The translations under genes and the position numbers were made by a program. DNA of 64,000 bases from Akkermansiaceae bacterium (GTDB lineage: Bacteria > Verrucomicrobiota > Verrucomicrobiia > Verrucomicrobiales > Akkermansiaceae), in contig JAHCBC010000004.1 of the NCBI GenBank assembly GCA_019634595.1, forward strand, positions 62,001 to 126,000, in the 5' to 3' direction. The notes under the pieces are model-generated. The model had not been told where the DNA came from. It saw only the letters and a program-made list of their open reading frames with translations, and ran no database searches. This document shows positions 55,375-62,879 of the stretch, in pieces; position 1 is the first letter of the stretch, and each line of letters opens with the position of its first letter.

Positions 55375-56838
55375 TCAAACGGGATGCGCCTTGCCTGCAC
55401 CGGCAGGTTGGTCTTCACGGACCTTGATCTTGCCGAACCAGGTGAGGAGCGGGCCGGTCATGGCGGTGGTGACCAGAGCCATGATAACCAGCATGGCGAA
55501 GATGCGTGGCGAAAGGATACCCAGGTCGTAACCGATGTTCAGCGCGATGAGTTCCATCAGGCCGCGGGTGTTCATGAGCGCGCCGAGCTGGAGGGAGTCC
55601 CGCCAGTTCATGCCGGTGAAACGGGCGGCGAAGGCACTGCCGCCGAGCTTCCCAAGGGTGGCCACACCGATGATGGCGAGGCAAATCATCCAGCCGCTGA
55701 AGTCATTGAGCAGGCCGATCTGCGTGCGCAGGCCGGTGAAGGCGAAGAACAGCGGCAGCAGCAGCACGGTGCTGAAATTCTCGATGCGCAGGCTGAGTTT
55801 TTCGCGGAAGCCTTCCTTGTCCGGGACGATGGCACCGGCGAGGAACGCTCCGAAAAGCGCATGGATGCCCATGGCTTCCGTGCAGAGGGCGGAGGCCAGC
55901 ACCAGGACGACGATGATGGCCAGCGTGCGGCGGGAAGGTGCTGCCTTCTCGATTTCGGCGGAGCCGATGATCTTCGGCAGCAACAGGCGCACGCCCCACA
56001 CCATGGCGACAATGAAGATGACGACGAGGCCGAGATTCAGCGCGGAGCCGACCAGGCTGGTGGATCCGGCGATGGCGACGACGAAGGCCAAGGCGCTCCA
56101 TGCGGTCACATCGTCCACTGCGGCGCAGGTGACGGCGGTGTGGCCGAGATAGGTGTTCGTCATCTTCCGCTCCTGCAGGATGCGGGCCAGCACCGGGAAG
56201 GCGGTGATGCTCATGGAAATGCCCATGAAGAGCGCGAAGGAAAGGAAGTTGGTCCCCGGCTGGGCGAGACTGGAGAAAAGGAAGTAGGCCAGCAGCACGC
56301 CCAGCAGATACGGGATGGCGATGCTGGCGTGGCTGACGACCACGGCGGTGTGCGCCTTGTTCCGCACATGCCGCATGTCCAGTTCCATGCCCACGGCGAA
56401 CATGAACAGGCAGACGCCGATCTGGCTGAGAAGCTTCAGCGTGCCGAGCGAATCCGGAGGGAAGACGAAGGCGAACGACTCCGGGGACACCCAACCGAAA
56501 AGGGATGGTCCGAGGAGGATGCCGGCCATCATTTCCCCGATGACCGACGGCTGGCCGAACCGGGCGAACAGACCACCCATCAACCGCGACGCTGAGATGA
56601 TGACGAGCAGTTGGATGAAAAGGTGGCTGAGTGGATGGGCGAAGTTCGCCCGCAGGGTGGAGAACATGCTTTCCACGGCACCGGTTTCGGCTGCTGCCGC
56701 GGCCGGAGCATGCACGGTGGCCGCCGACCCATCCGCCGGAACCGGCAGCGGCAGGGAGTGCCCCATTTTCAGCACGGCGAGGATGCCACCTCCCACGATG
56801 AGGAGCACCAACAAATAGAAGATGGTGGTGCGTCTCAT
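55375..56838 (-). CDS. CPA2-type Na+(K+)/H+ antiporter
   Basis: 487 aa. After one N-terminal TM helix and an Ala/Pro periplasmic spacer there are ~12 helices of the KefB/GerN family: FGQPSVIGEMMAGILLGPSL, FMFAVGMELDMR, AVTCAAVDDVTAWSALAF (the DD pair of the ion site), ALFGAFLAGAIVPD and GALMNTRGLMELIALN. No C-terminal regulatory RCK domain. It overlaps the upstream flavoprotein by 4 bp and ends 9 bp before the next ATG. Its place between two halogenase-like enzymes is unusual; it may export product or manage ions for them. Confidence 0.92.
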   Translation of the reverse strand: MRRTTIFYLLVLLIVGGGILAVLKMGHSLPLPVPADGSAATVHAPAAAAAETGAVESMFSTLRANFAHPLSHLFIQLLVIISASRLMGGLFARFGQPSVIGEMMAGILLGPSLFGWVSPESFAFVFPPDSLGTLKLLSQIGVCLFMFAVGMELDMRHVRNKAHTAVVVSHASIAIPYLLGVLLAYFLFSSLAQPGTNFLSFALFMGISMSITAFPVLARILQERKMTNTYLGHTAVTCAAVDDVTAWSALAFVVAIAGSTSLVGSALNLGLVVIFIVAMVWGVRLLLPKIIGSAEIEKAAPSRRTLAIIVVLVLASALCTEAMGIHALFGAFLAGAIVPDKEGFREKLSLRIENFSTVLLLPLFFAFTGLRTQIGLLNDFSGWMICLAIIGVATLGKLGGSAFAARFTGMNWRDSLQLGALMNTRGLMELIALNIGYDLGILSPRIFAMLVIMALVTTAMTGPLLTWFGKIKVREDQPAGAGKAHPV

Positions 56839-58481
56839 GAAGGATCCGCGACGGTGGATGCGCTGGACGGGATGGCGGATTCCGCGGAGGAGGCGGAAGC
56901 CTTCGGAGCGAAGAACGAAAGCGGATCGTTATCCTTCTCGGTCGGCGTGCGGCCCCAGCTTTTCCAACCTTCCTTCAGCTCCAGCACGGCCCAGTCTTTC
57001 AGCAGGCCGAAGAGGCGGAACATGTCCTTCCGCTCCAGGGTGAAGCCGGGAATGAGGCAGCGGTTGCCCTTATTCGTCCGGCCGAGCAGGCCGAGGCGGC
57101 GGCGGCGCTTGGCGATGGTGGCGAAGCGCCGGTTGTAGCAGCTCATCAGCGCGGAGAACACCTTTCCGCTGGGCGGCGAGTAAGGCGGGCTGTAGAGCGC
57201 GGTGGCTCCCTCCGCGAAGGGCGGCTGGACCACGCCCCAATAGTAAAGGCTGAGGTCCAGGCGGAAGGCCAAGCTCATGAGATCCCACTCCGCCATGTAG
57301 TGGTACTTGTCCTTATAGACGCTGTCGAACCACCGGCGGTGGCAGATGGAGAAGTCCCGGTTGTGCTTTGGCACCAGGGTCTTCATGCACCCGCCGTTGC
57401 GCTGCTGGGTGATGAGGTTGGCCGCGCTGCTGGTGGAGAAGGAAATCCAGTCCATGCCCGGACTGTAGAAGGGATCCATGAAAGCGGCGGCATCACCGAC
57501 GAGGACGAAGCCATCCCCGGAAAAGGTGGTGCTGTAGTAGGCCAGGTTCCGCCGCCAGTGGACGTCCTCTTCATCGTACTCCGCGTCCTTCAGGATCTCC
57601 GCGGCCACAGGGTGCTTCATGAGGAAAGCCTTCAGTCTGTCGGCGACACTGCCGCCCTCCTCCCACGGGACGATGCGCTGGTCGAAGACGACCCCCACGC
57701 TGGTGTCGCCACCTTTGAGCGGAATCCACCAGCTCCACCAGCCGTCGCCGATGATGTGGTTGGTGGCGGTGCCGCGGACGCTGTGGACGGATTTCGACCA
57801 TTCGGGATATTTGGCGGAAAGCTCCAGACCGTCCCAGTCCTTCAGCCCCTTCCAGCGGGACCATGCGGCGGCGGTGGGGTGCTCCGTATTGCGCACCCAC
57901 CAGCCGTTTTTCCGCGCGAGCAGGGCCGCCACTCCGGTGGCATCCACCACCCAGCGGGCCTTCACGGTGCGGGTCTCACCTTGATATTTGAACTCCACGG
58001 TCTGCTGGCCGCCATCGTTCAGTTCCACGTTACGGATCACCGCCGGGCGGATGACCTGAGCACCCGCCTCCGCGGCGCGGCGCAGCACTTCCTCGTCAAA
58101 GGTGGAGCGGTCGAGCTGGTAGGAAGGAAGCCTCACCTGGTAGAGCGCGCCGAGTTCACTGGCCTCGTCGAGTTGCTTCACATCGTCGCTTTTGAACCAG
58201 AAGCGCAGCCCCTGTTTCACGATGTGGTTCTCGTTCAGATATTTCGTCAGCCCCAGGACACGGCCCATGAAGTAGGCACTGACCTCCACGGTCGCCTCCC
58301 CCACCCGCCGGGTCAGACGTTCCGTGCGCTCGATGACCAGCACGCGGATGCCCGGGTTCCGTCGCATGAGGAGGGTGGCCGTGGCACCACCGGACAATGC
58401 ACCGCCGAGGACGACGACATCGTATTCCCCCTGGATCGGTTCCTGAGAGGTGGGGGTGGCTGGAGGCTCGTTCATCATCAT
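56835..58481 (-). CDS. FAD-dependent halogenase-like oxidoreductase A
   Basis: 548 aa from ATG 58481. The FAD motif is VVVLGGALSGGATATLLM, followed by RVGEATVEVSAYFM, the signature DGWWSWWIPLKGGDTSVGVVF (WxWxIP) and VLVGDAAAFMDPFYSPGMD. The longer C-terminal helical part (LTLYYWG-type, RRRRLGLLGRTNKGNR) resembles tryptophan-halogenase-family proteins found near aryl-polyene and similar lipid clusters. It shares the WxWxIP motif with the operon's last gene but is 120 residues longer. It is the operon's first gene; no carrier protein or thioesterase is visible nearby. Confidence 0.8.
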   Translation of the reverse strand: MMMNEPPATPTSQEPIQGEYDVVVLGGALSGGATATLLMRRNPGIRVLVIERTERLTRRVGEATVEVSAYFMGRVLGLTKYLNENHIVKQGLRFWFKSDDVKQLDEASELGALYQVRLPSYQLDRSTFDEEVLRRAAEAGAQVIRPAVIRNVELNDGGQQTVEFKYQGETRTVKARWVVDATGVAALLARKNGWWVRNTEHPTAAAWSRWKGLKDWDGLELSAKYPEWSKSVHSVRGTATNHIIGDGWWSWWIPLKGGDTSVGVVFDQRIVPWEEGGSVADRLKAFLMKHPVAAEILKDAEYDEEDVHWRRNLAYYSTTFSGDGFVLVGDAAAFMDPFYSPGMDWISFSTSSAANLITQQRNGGCMKTLVPKHNRDFSICHRRWFDSVYKDKYHYMAEWDLMSLAFRLDLSLYYWGVVQPPFAEGATALYSPPYSPPSGKVFSALMSCYNRRFATIAKRRRRLGLLGRTNKGNRCLIPGFTLERKDMFRLFGLLKDWAVLELKEGWKSWGRTPTEKDNDPLSFFAPKASASSAESAIPSSASTVADPS

Positions 58482-58709
58482 GGGAAAAGTGGCGTGTGGG
58501 GTATCCGCCGGTGTCTCCCCGGCGGCGGCGCATCTTAGGCACAGAACGGTGGAAAATTTCCAGCCATGATTTGTCTTCCGCGGGGGATCTTCAGGCCCTC
58601 CACCCAGACAACTGCAAGGAACTGTTCCGCCGCGATGGAGATGACCTTTGAAGGACGGAAAAATTCGCCTTTCCCCCGGTGGTATCCCCCCTTACCCTAC
58701 CGCCGAAAC

Positions 58710-59720
58710 ATGTCTGCCTGCGGCCCGAAAATGAAGATGGACCCGGCCCTCCACCGGGACAAGAAACCATCCTGGATCAAGGTCCGCCTGCCGAACAATC
58801 CGGCATTCTGGTCCACCAAATCCCTGATCACCGACCTGAAACTGGTCACCGTCTGCGAGGAGGCCCAGTGCCCGAACCGCTGGGAGTGCTGGGGACAGGG
58901 AACGGCGACTTTCATGATCGCCGGGGACAAATGCACCCGCGCCTGCGGCTTCTGTGCTGTGAAAACCGCCCGCCCGGACGCTCTGGAGAGTGACGAACCC
59001 GCCCGCGTGGCCGAGGCCACCCGCCGGATGAACCTCCGCCACGTGGTCATCACCGCCGTCGCCCGGGACGATCTCAAGGACGGCGGCGCGGAGCATTTCC
59101 AGCAGACCATCGAGGCGATCCGCCAGACCAATCCCGGCATCATCATCGAGGTGCTGGTCCCGGACTTCAATGACCGCGACTGGGCGCTGTCCATGGTGAT
59201 GGATGCCCGCCCGCACATCTTCAACCACAACCTGGAGACGGTCGAGCGGCTCACCCCTCTGGTCCGTTCCCGCGCCAAATACGCCCGCAGCCTGACCGTC
59301 CTGAAAAAAGCGAAGGCCATGGTGAACGGCAATGTGGCCACCAAGAGCGGCATCATGCTGGGCCTGGGCGAACGCCGGGATGAGGTGCTCCGCGCCCTGG
59401 ACGACCTCCTCGAACACGACGTTACGGTGCTCACGCTGGGGCAGTATCTCCGCCCGACGCCGAAGCACCTGCCGGTGGTGGAATACATCACCCCGGATGC
59501 CTTCGACGAACTGAAGGAGATCGCCCTCGCAAAAGGTTTCCGCCACGTCGCCAGCGGCCCGCTGGTCCGCAGTTCCTACCATGCCGCGGATTTCCGCCCG
59601 GAACTGGACGTGCTGGAGGCCATCGAAATGGACGTCCGCGCCAGCAAGGGACTGGAACTCGGACCGGAGCATCTTCCCCTTCCCGCGCCACGGGAAGGAC
59701 TCGTCAAGGCCATCGCATGA
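58710..59720 (+). CDS. lipA: Lipoyl synthase LipA
   Basis: 336 aa from ATG 58710 (ATG 58734 also possible). Auxiliary cluster ligands Cys49, Cys54 and Cys60 (CEEAQCPNRWEC) and the radical SAM motif Cys75, Cys79 and Cys82 (CTRACGFCAV) are present, as are the C-terminal VRSSYHA with the Ser ligand and SGIMLGLGE. It inserts two sulfurs into octanoyl-carrier proteins. The frame is open 48 codons upstream but that is not LipA sequence. Its stop overlaps the EVE-domain gene by 4 bp. Confidence 0.96.
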   Translation: MSACGPKMKMDPALHRDKKPSWIKVRLPNNPAFWSTKSLITDLKLVTVCEEAQCPNRWECWGQGTATFMIAGDKCTRACGFCAVKTARPDALESDEPARVAEATRRMNLRHVVITAVARDDLKDGGAEHFQQTIEAIRQTNPGIIIEVLVPDFNDRDWALSMVMDARPHIFNHNLETVERLTPLVRSRAKYARSLTVLKKAKAMVNGNVATKSGIMLGLGERRDEVLRALDDLLEHDVTVLTLGQYLRPTPKHLPVVEYITPDAFDELKEIALAKGFRHVASGPLVRSSYHAADFRPELDVLEAIEMDVRASKGLELGPEHLPLPAPREGLVKAIA

Positions 59721-60181
59721 AACACTGGCTGATCAAATCCGAGCCGGATGTGTTCGGCATCGACGAACTGGAACGGGTGAAAAAGGAGCCGTGGAACGGC
59801 GTGCGCAATTATCAGGCACGCAATTATATGTGGAAAGAGATGCAGGTCGGTGACCTCGCGCTTTTCTACCACTCCAACGCCACTCCTCCCGGCGTCGCCG
59901 GAGTCGCACGCGTGGCGTCAGAGCCCTACCCGGACAGCACCCAGTTCGACGCGAAAAGCGAATACCACGACCCTAAATCGAATCCCGATAATCCCCGCTG
60001 GTGGTTGGTGGACTTTGAGTTTGTGGCGAAGTTCGATGAACTGCTGCCCTTGGAAACCTTGAAAACGGACAAAATCCTCCAGGAGATGGTCGTCTGCCAG
60101 AAGGGCACCCGCCTTTCCATCACGCCGGTGGAGAAGCCGCATTTCACGCGGGTGCTGAAACTCGCCGGTTGCAAGATCTGA
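59717..60181 (+). CDS. EVE-domain protein
   Basis: 154 aa. Full-length EVE domain: KHWLIKSEPDVFGIDEL at the N-terminus, WNGVRNYQARNYMWKEM and GDLALFYHSNATPPGVAGVA, RWWLVDFEFV near the middle. The EVE fold resembles YTH/ASCH/PUA domains and is thought to read modified bases, some members taking part in anti-phage restriction. It overlaps lipA by 4 bp, a frequent house-keeping association, so a defence role here is not indicated. Confidence 0.9.
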   Translation: MKHWLIKSEPDVFGIDELERVKKEPWNGVRNYQARNYMWKEMQVGDLALFYHSNATPPGVAGVARVASEPYPDSTQFDAKSEYHDPKSNPDNPRWWLVDFEFVAKFDELLPLETLKTDKILQEMVVCQKGTRLSITPVEKPHFTRVLKLAGCKI

Positions 60182-60238
60182 GTTCCTGCGGGTCATTTCC
60201 ACGTCCCGGAGACAAATTCTCCGCGCGACGACGCTTTT

Positions 60239-60835
60239 ATGGAAACGCCCGCTCCCATGGCCAGAACATCCGCTGTCCCAGAAACCTCCCCCGCCGCTTC
60301 CGCATGGCGTGAGTGGCTGGCTGAGAACGGCCCCAGGCTGCTGCTCTTTTCCCGCCAGCAGACCCGTTCCCTGGAGGACGCCCAGGATGTTTTCCAGGAT
60401 GCGCTGGTGAAGCTTGTCGAGAAACTGCGCTCCGGCGAGTTCGTCGGCGGGCAGGAGTCCTGGATGCCCTATCTTTACACGGCCATCCGCCGTCTGGCGA
60501 TCGACCTCAGCCGCAAGGATGACCGCCGCAAGCGCCGCGAAGACAATGTGGGCGTGGAAATCGAAGAGGATTCCAAGGAGGCCTTCCATCCATGGTTCGA
60601 AGGCGGTGCCTCGGACGATGAAACCCGTGTCCAGCTCGAGGACGGACTGAAGGAACTGCCTCCCAAGTTCGCCGAGGTCATCACCATGAAAATATGGGGC
60701 GAGCGGACCTTTGCGGAAATCGGCGAAACTCTCGGCATTTCCCAAAACACGGCGGCCTCCCGGTATCGCTATGGTCTCGAAGCATTGAAAAAACATCTCG
60801 GCGGCGCCCGCAGACGCGGCGACCTTTCCATCTGA
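60239..60835 (+). CDS. ECF sigma factor
   Basis: 198 aa. Region 2: RLLLFSRQQTRSLEDAQDVFQDAL and PYLYTAIRRLAIDLSRKDDRR; region 4: LKELPPKFAEVITMKIWGERTFAEIGETLGIS. An acidic linker (EIEEDSKEAFHPWFEG) separates the two. The next gene looks like its anti-sigma factor, 12 bp downstream, so the pair is a regulon switch. Its own promoter cannot be identified. Confidence 0.9.
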   Translation: METPAPMARTSAVPETSPAASAWREWLAENGPRLLLFSRQQTRSLEDAQDVFQDALVKLVEKLRSGEFVGGQESWMPYLYTAIRRLAIDLSRKDDRRKRREDNVGVEIEEDSKEAFHPWFEGGASDDETRVQLEDGLKELPPKFAEVITMKIWGERTFAEIGETLGISQNTAASRYRYGLEALKKHLGGARRRGDLSI

Positions 60836-60847
60836 CATATCCCATCC

Positions 60848-61510
60848 ATGGCATCTGATCCCATATCTTCCGACACCAAGGAGCTTGAGAAGGCGCTGCG
60901 CGGTCTCGCCCCCACCGCCCTCGATCAGGATTTCCTGGCACGCCTCGAAACGGCCGCGGATGACCGGCTCACCCTATCGACCGGCGCGGAACTCCGTCTG
61001 GAGAAGGAACTCCGTGGTCATGTCCCTGCCGCACTCCCCGCCGGTTTCCTGGCGGAACTCGAGAAAATTGTCGCGGATGTCCCCTTCCCGATGGATGAAA
61101 AAATCGTCCTCTTCCCGAAGACCGCCCCCCTCCAGCCGGCCGCACGGAAAGGCAACCGTCCCATGTGGGCCGCCGCTGCCGCCGTGGCGCTCATCGGGGC
61201 CGCCACCGCCCTGTTCATGCCGGACCGCGCACCTTCCGCGAATGGAATCTCCGCGAGGCAATCCGCCTCCAGCGCTGCCGCTCCTTCCCTCGCGCAGCAG
61301 CCGTCATCCAACTACACGCCCTACATCATGAACACCGGCTTTTCCGATGCGAAGGATGAAGGCGTCGCATGGCATCAATCCGGCACACCCCACCGGGTCC
61401 TCAAGCTAACCTACATCGACAAGGTGACCCTCAGGAACGCCGAGGGCAAAACCGTGGTCGTCGAACAACCGCGCACCGAATACATCTTCGTCCCGGAAAA
61501 GATGGACTGA
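60848..61510 (+). CDS. Putative anti-sigma factor with tandem N-terminal repeats
   Basis: 220 aa. A single TM helix near residues 100–120 (PMWAAAAAVALIGAATALFM) separates a cytosolic N-terminal part from a periplasmic C-terminal domain (TPHRVLKLTYIDKVTLRN). The cytosolic part carries two copies of a ~30-residue unit: LEKALRGLAPTALDQDFLAR and LEKELRGHVPAALPAGFLAE. Topology and position behind the sigma gene argue for an anti-sigma role; no zinc-binding HxxxCxxC (ZAS) motif is seen, so it is not a classical ZAS. Confidence 0.65.
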   Translation: MASDPISSDTKELEKALRGLAPTALDQDFLARLETAADDRLTLSTGAELRLEKELRGHVPAALPAGFLAELEKIVADVPFPMDEKIVLFPKTAPLQPAARKGNRPMWAAAAAVALIGAATALFMPDRAPSANGISARQSASSAAAPSLAQQPSSNYTPYIMNTGFSDAKDEGVAWHQSGTPHRVLKLTYIDKVTLRNAEGKTVVVEQPRTEYIFVPEKMD

Positions 61511-61563
61511 AGGCCGCGGAAAAAGACATATTTCCATAACTACTACGCTTACCGTATGTAAAT

Positions 61564-62547
61564 ATGAAAACGATCCATCACAAGATGATCATCCCCGCGG
61601 GCCTCGGCCTGTTCGCCATCCTCCCCGCTCCGGCCATCGAGCCACCGAAGGATGATGCACCCCCTCCCCCATCGGTGAAGTCACCGGCTTCCACACCGGC
61701 AACAGGAGATGACCCCGAAGTCCAGGCACGCCCCCGCGTGATCCCACCCGCCCCATCGTCCGCTTTCATCGGCATCATCAGCGACGACATTCCGGAGATG
61801 CTCTCCGCCCACATCGGCCTGCGGGCCGGCGAGGGTGTCCTGATCCGCGACCTCGCCCCTGGCGGCCCCGCGGAAAAGGCCGGTTTTGCCAAATATGACG
61901 TCATCACCCACGTGGGAGGAAAAACCGTCGGCTCCCCCGCGGATCTCTCCAGGGAGATCTCCGCCGGAAAGCCGGGCGATGAGGTTTCCATCGATTTCAT
62001 CCACCAGGGAGCGAAGACAACGAAAACTGTCACGCTCGAAAACCGTCCGGAAGGCTCCGGCACCGTGGTGGAGCCGCGGCAGCTCGGCCACCTCGACCTG
62101 GACAACATGCCGGACGGCCAAGCCGACCGCATCCGCGAGATGATCGACCGCCAGCTCAAAGGGATGATGCGGGATTCCGGGCAACTCCGTAACTTCAGGG
62201 AACGACGCGGAGATGCCCTCCGGCGGGACAGCGATCCGGGACGCGAGCCACAGAAGAACGGCTTCCGCGGCTTCCAGTTCAAGTCGGACGCCACATTCCG
62301 CTTCATGGACAACGATGGCAGCATCGAGATGAAGTCCAGCGATGGCAAAAAGGACATCACCGTCCGGGATCACGAGGGAAAGGAAGTCTGGTCCGGTCCT
62401 TGGGATACGGATGACGACAAGTCCGCCGCACCGAAGGATGTCCGGGAGCGGATCGAGAAGTTCAAGTTCGACGACAATTTCCGTGGCGGTGGTTTCCGCT
62501 TCCGGATGGGCGGAGGTGACCGGGAAGATCCACGCGACATCCGCTGA
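61564..62547 (+). CDS. Secreted PDZ-domain protein
   Basis: 327 aa. A signal peptide (KMIIPAGLGLFAILPAPAIEPP) and Pro-rich linker precede one PDZ domain at about 65–170: AFIGIISDDIPEMLSAHIGL, GVLIRDLAPGGPAEKAGFAKYDVI, VGGKTVGSPADLSREIS. The C-terminal half is charged and low-complexity (NFRERRGDALRRD, DNDGSIEMKSSDGKKDITV). No protease domain is attached. It follows the sigma/anti-sigma genes by 53 bp, so it may be a regulon member or act in the same envelope stress pathway. Confidence 0.8.
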   Translation: MKTIHHKMIIPAGLGLFAILPAPAIEPPKDDAPPPPSVKSPASTPATGDDPEVQARPRVIPPAPSSAFIGIISDDIPEMLSAHIGLRAGEGVLIRDLAPGGPAEKAGFAKYDVITHVGGKTVGSPADLSREISAGKPGDEVSIDFIHQGAKTTKTVTLENRPEGSGTVVEPRQLGHLDLDNMPDGQADRIREMIDRQLKGMMRDSGQLRNFRERRGDALRRDSDPGREPQKNGFRGFQFKSDATFRFMDNDGSIEMKSSDGKKDITVRDHEGKEVWSGPWDTDDDKSAAPKDVRERIEKFKFDDNFRGGGFRFRMGGGDREDPRDIR

Positions 62548-62574
62548 TCAGGATTTCATGGGAGGCATAGATCG

Positions 62575-62614
62575 CACCCGTACCGGCTCCGTCCGGTGCG
62601 GGTGTTGATTTTTT
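62575..62614 (+). terminator. Intrinsic terminator after the PDZ gene
   Basis: CACCCG-T-ACCGG pairs with CCGGT-G-CGGGTG (12 bp with one T·G), 6-nt loop, followed by TTGATTTTTTG. Clear terminator for the sigma/PDZ unit. Confidence 0.85.
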
Positions 62615-62716
62615 GAGGCCGGACCGGTTGATTTTCCGGAATTTTTCCCGGAACCGCCACTGCTCGATCTCCACCACTGGATTCGTGAAATCCACATTCG
62701 GTTGAAATGCGGTTGG

Positions 62717-62766
62717 AGGCTGGTAGCCGTCACTACCAAACCCGAAGAGGGAACGGGTGGACGCCT
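62717..62766 (+). ncRNA. Candidate structured leader upstream of the GH85 gene
   Basis: An outer stem AGGC (62717–62720) / GCCT (62763–62766) encloses two adjacent hairpins: TGGTAG/CTACCA (62721–62738) and ACCCG/CGGGT (62740–62758). This is a possible three-way junction 114 bases before the start codon. AAACC…GGACGC resembles a piece of the c-di-GMP-I aptamer but the rest does not fit. The remaining 62615–62716 and 62767–62879 show no gene. Confidence 0.3.
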
Positions 62767-62879
62767 GTGAATGGCTTCCCCCAATTCCCGGTGCCCGTGC
62801 ACCTCATGCCGGATCTCCGGCTTTCATACGCATCCATGCGCTGACAGCCAGTGGATCCGGACACCCAAAAGCCAATCCC

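Noticed and set aside
59717..60181. EVE-domain protein as part of a restriction/defence system
   Set aside because: It overlaps lipA by 4 bp and has no nuclease or methyltransferase neighbour, so a housekeeping context is more likely.
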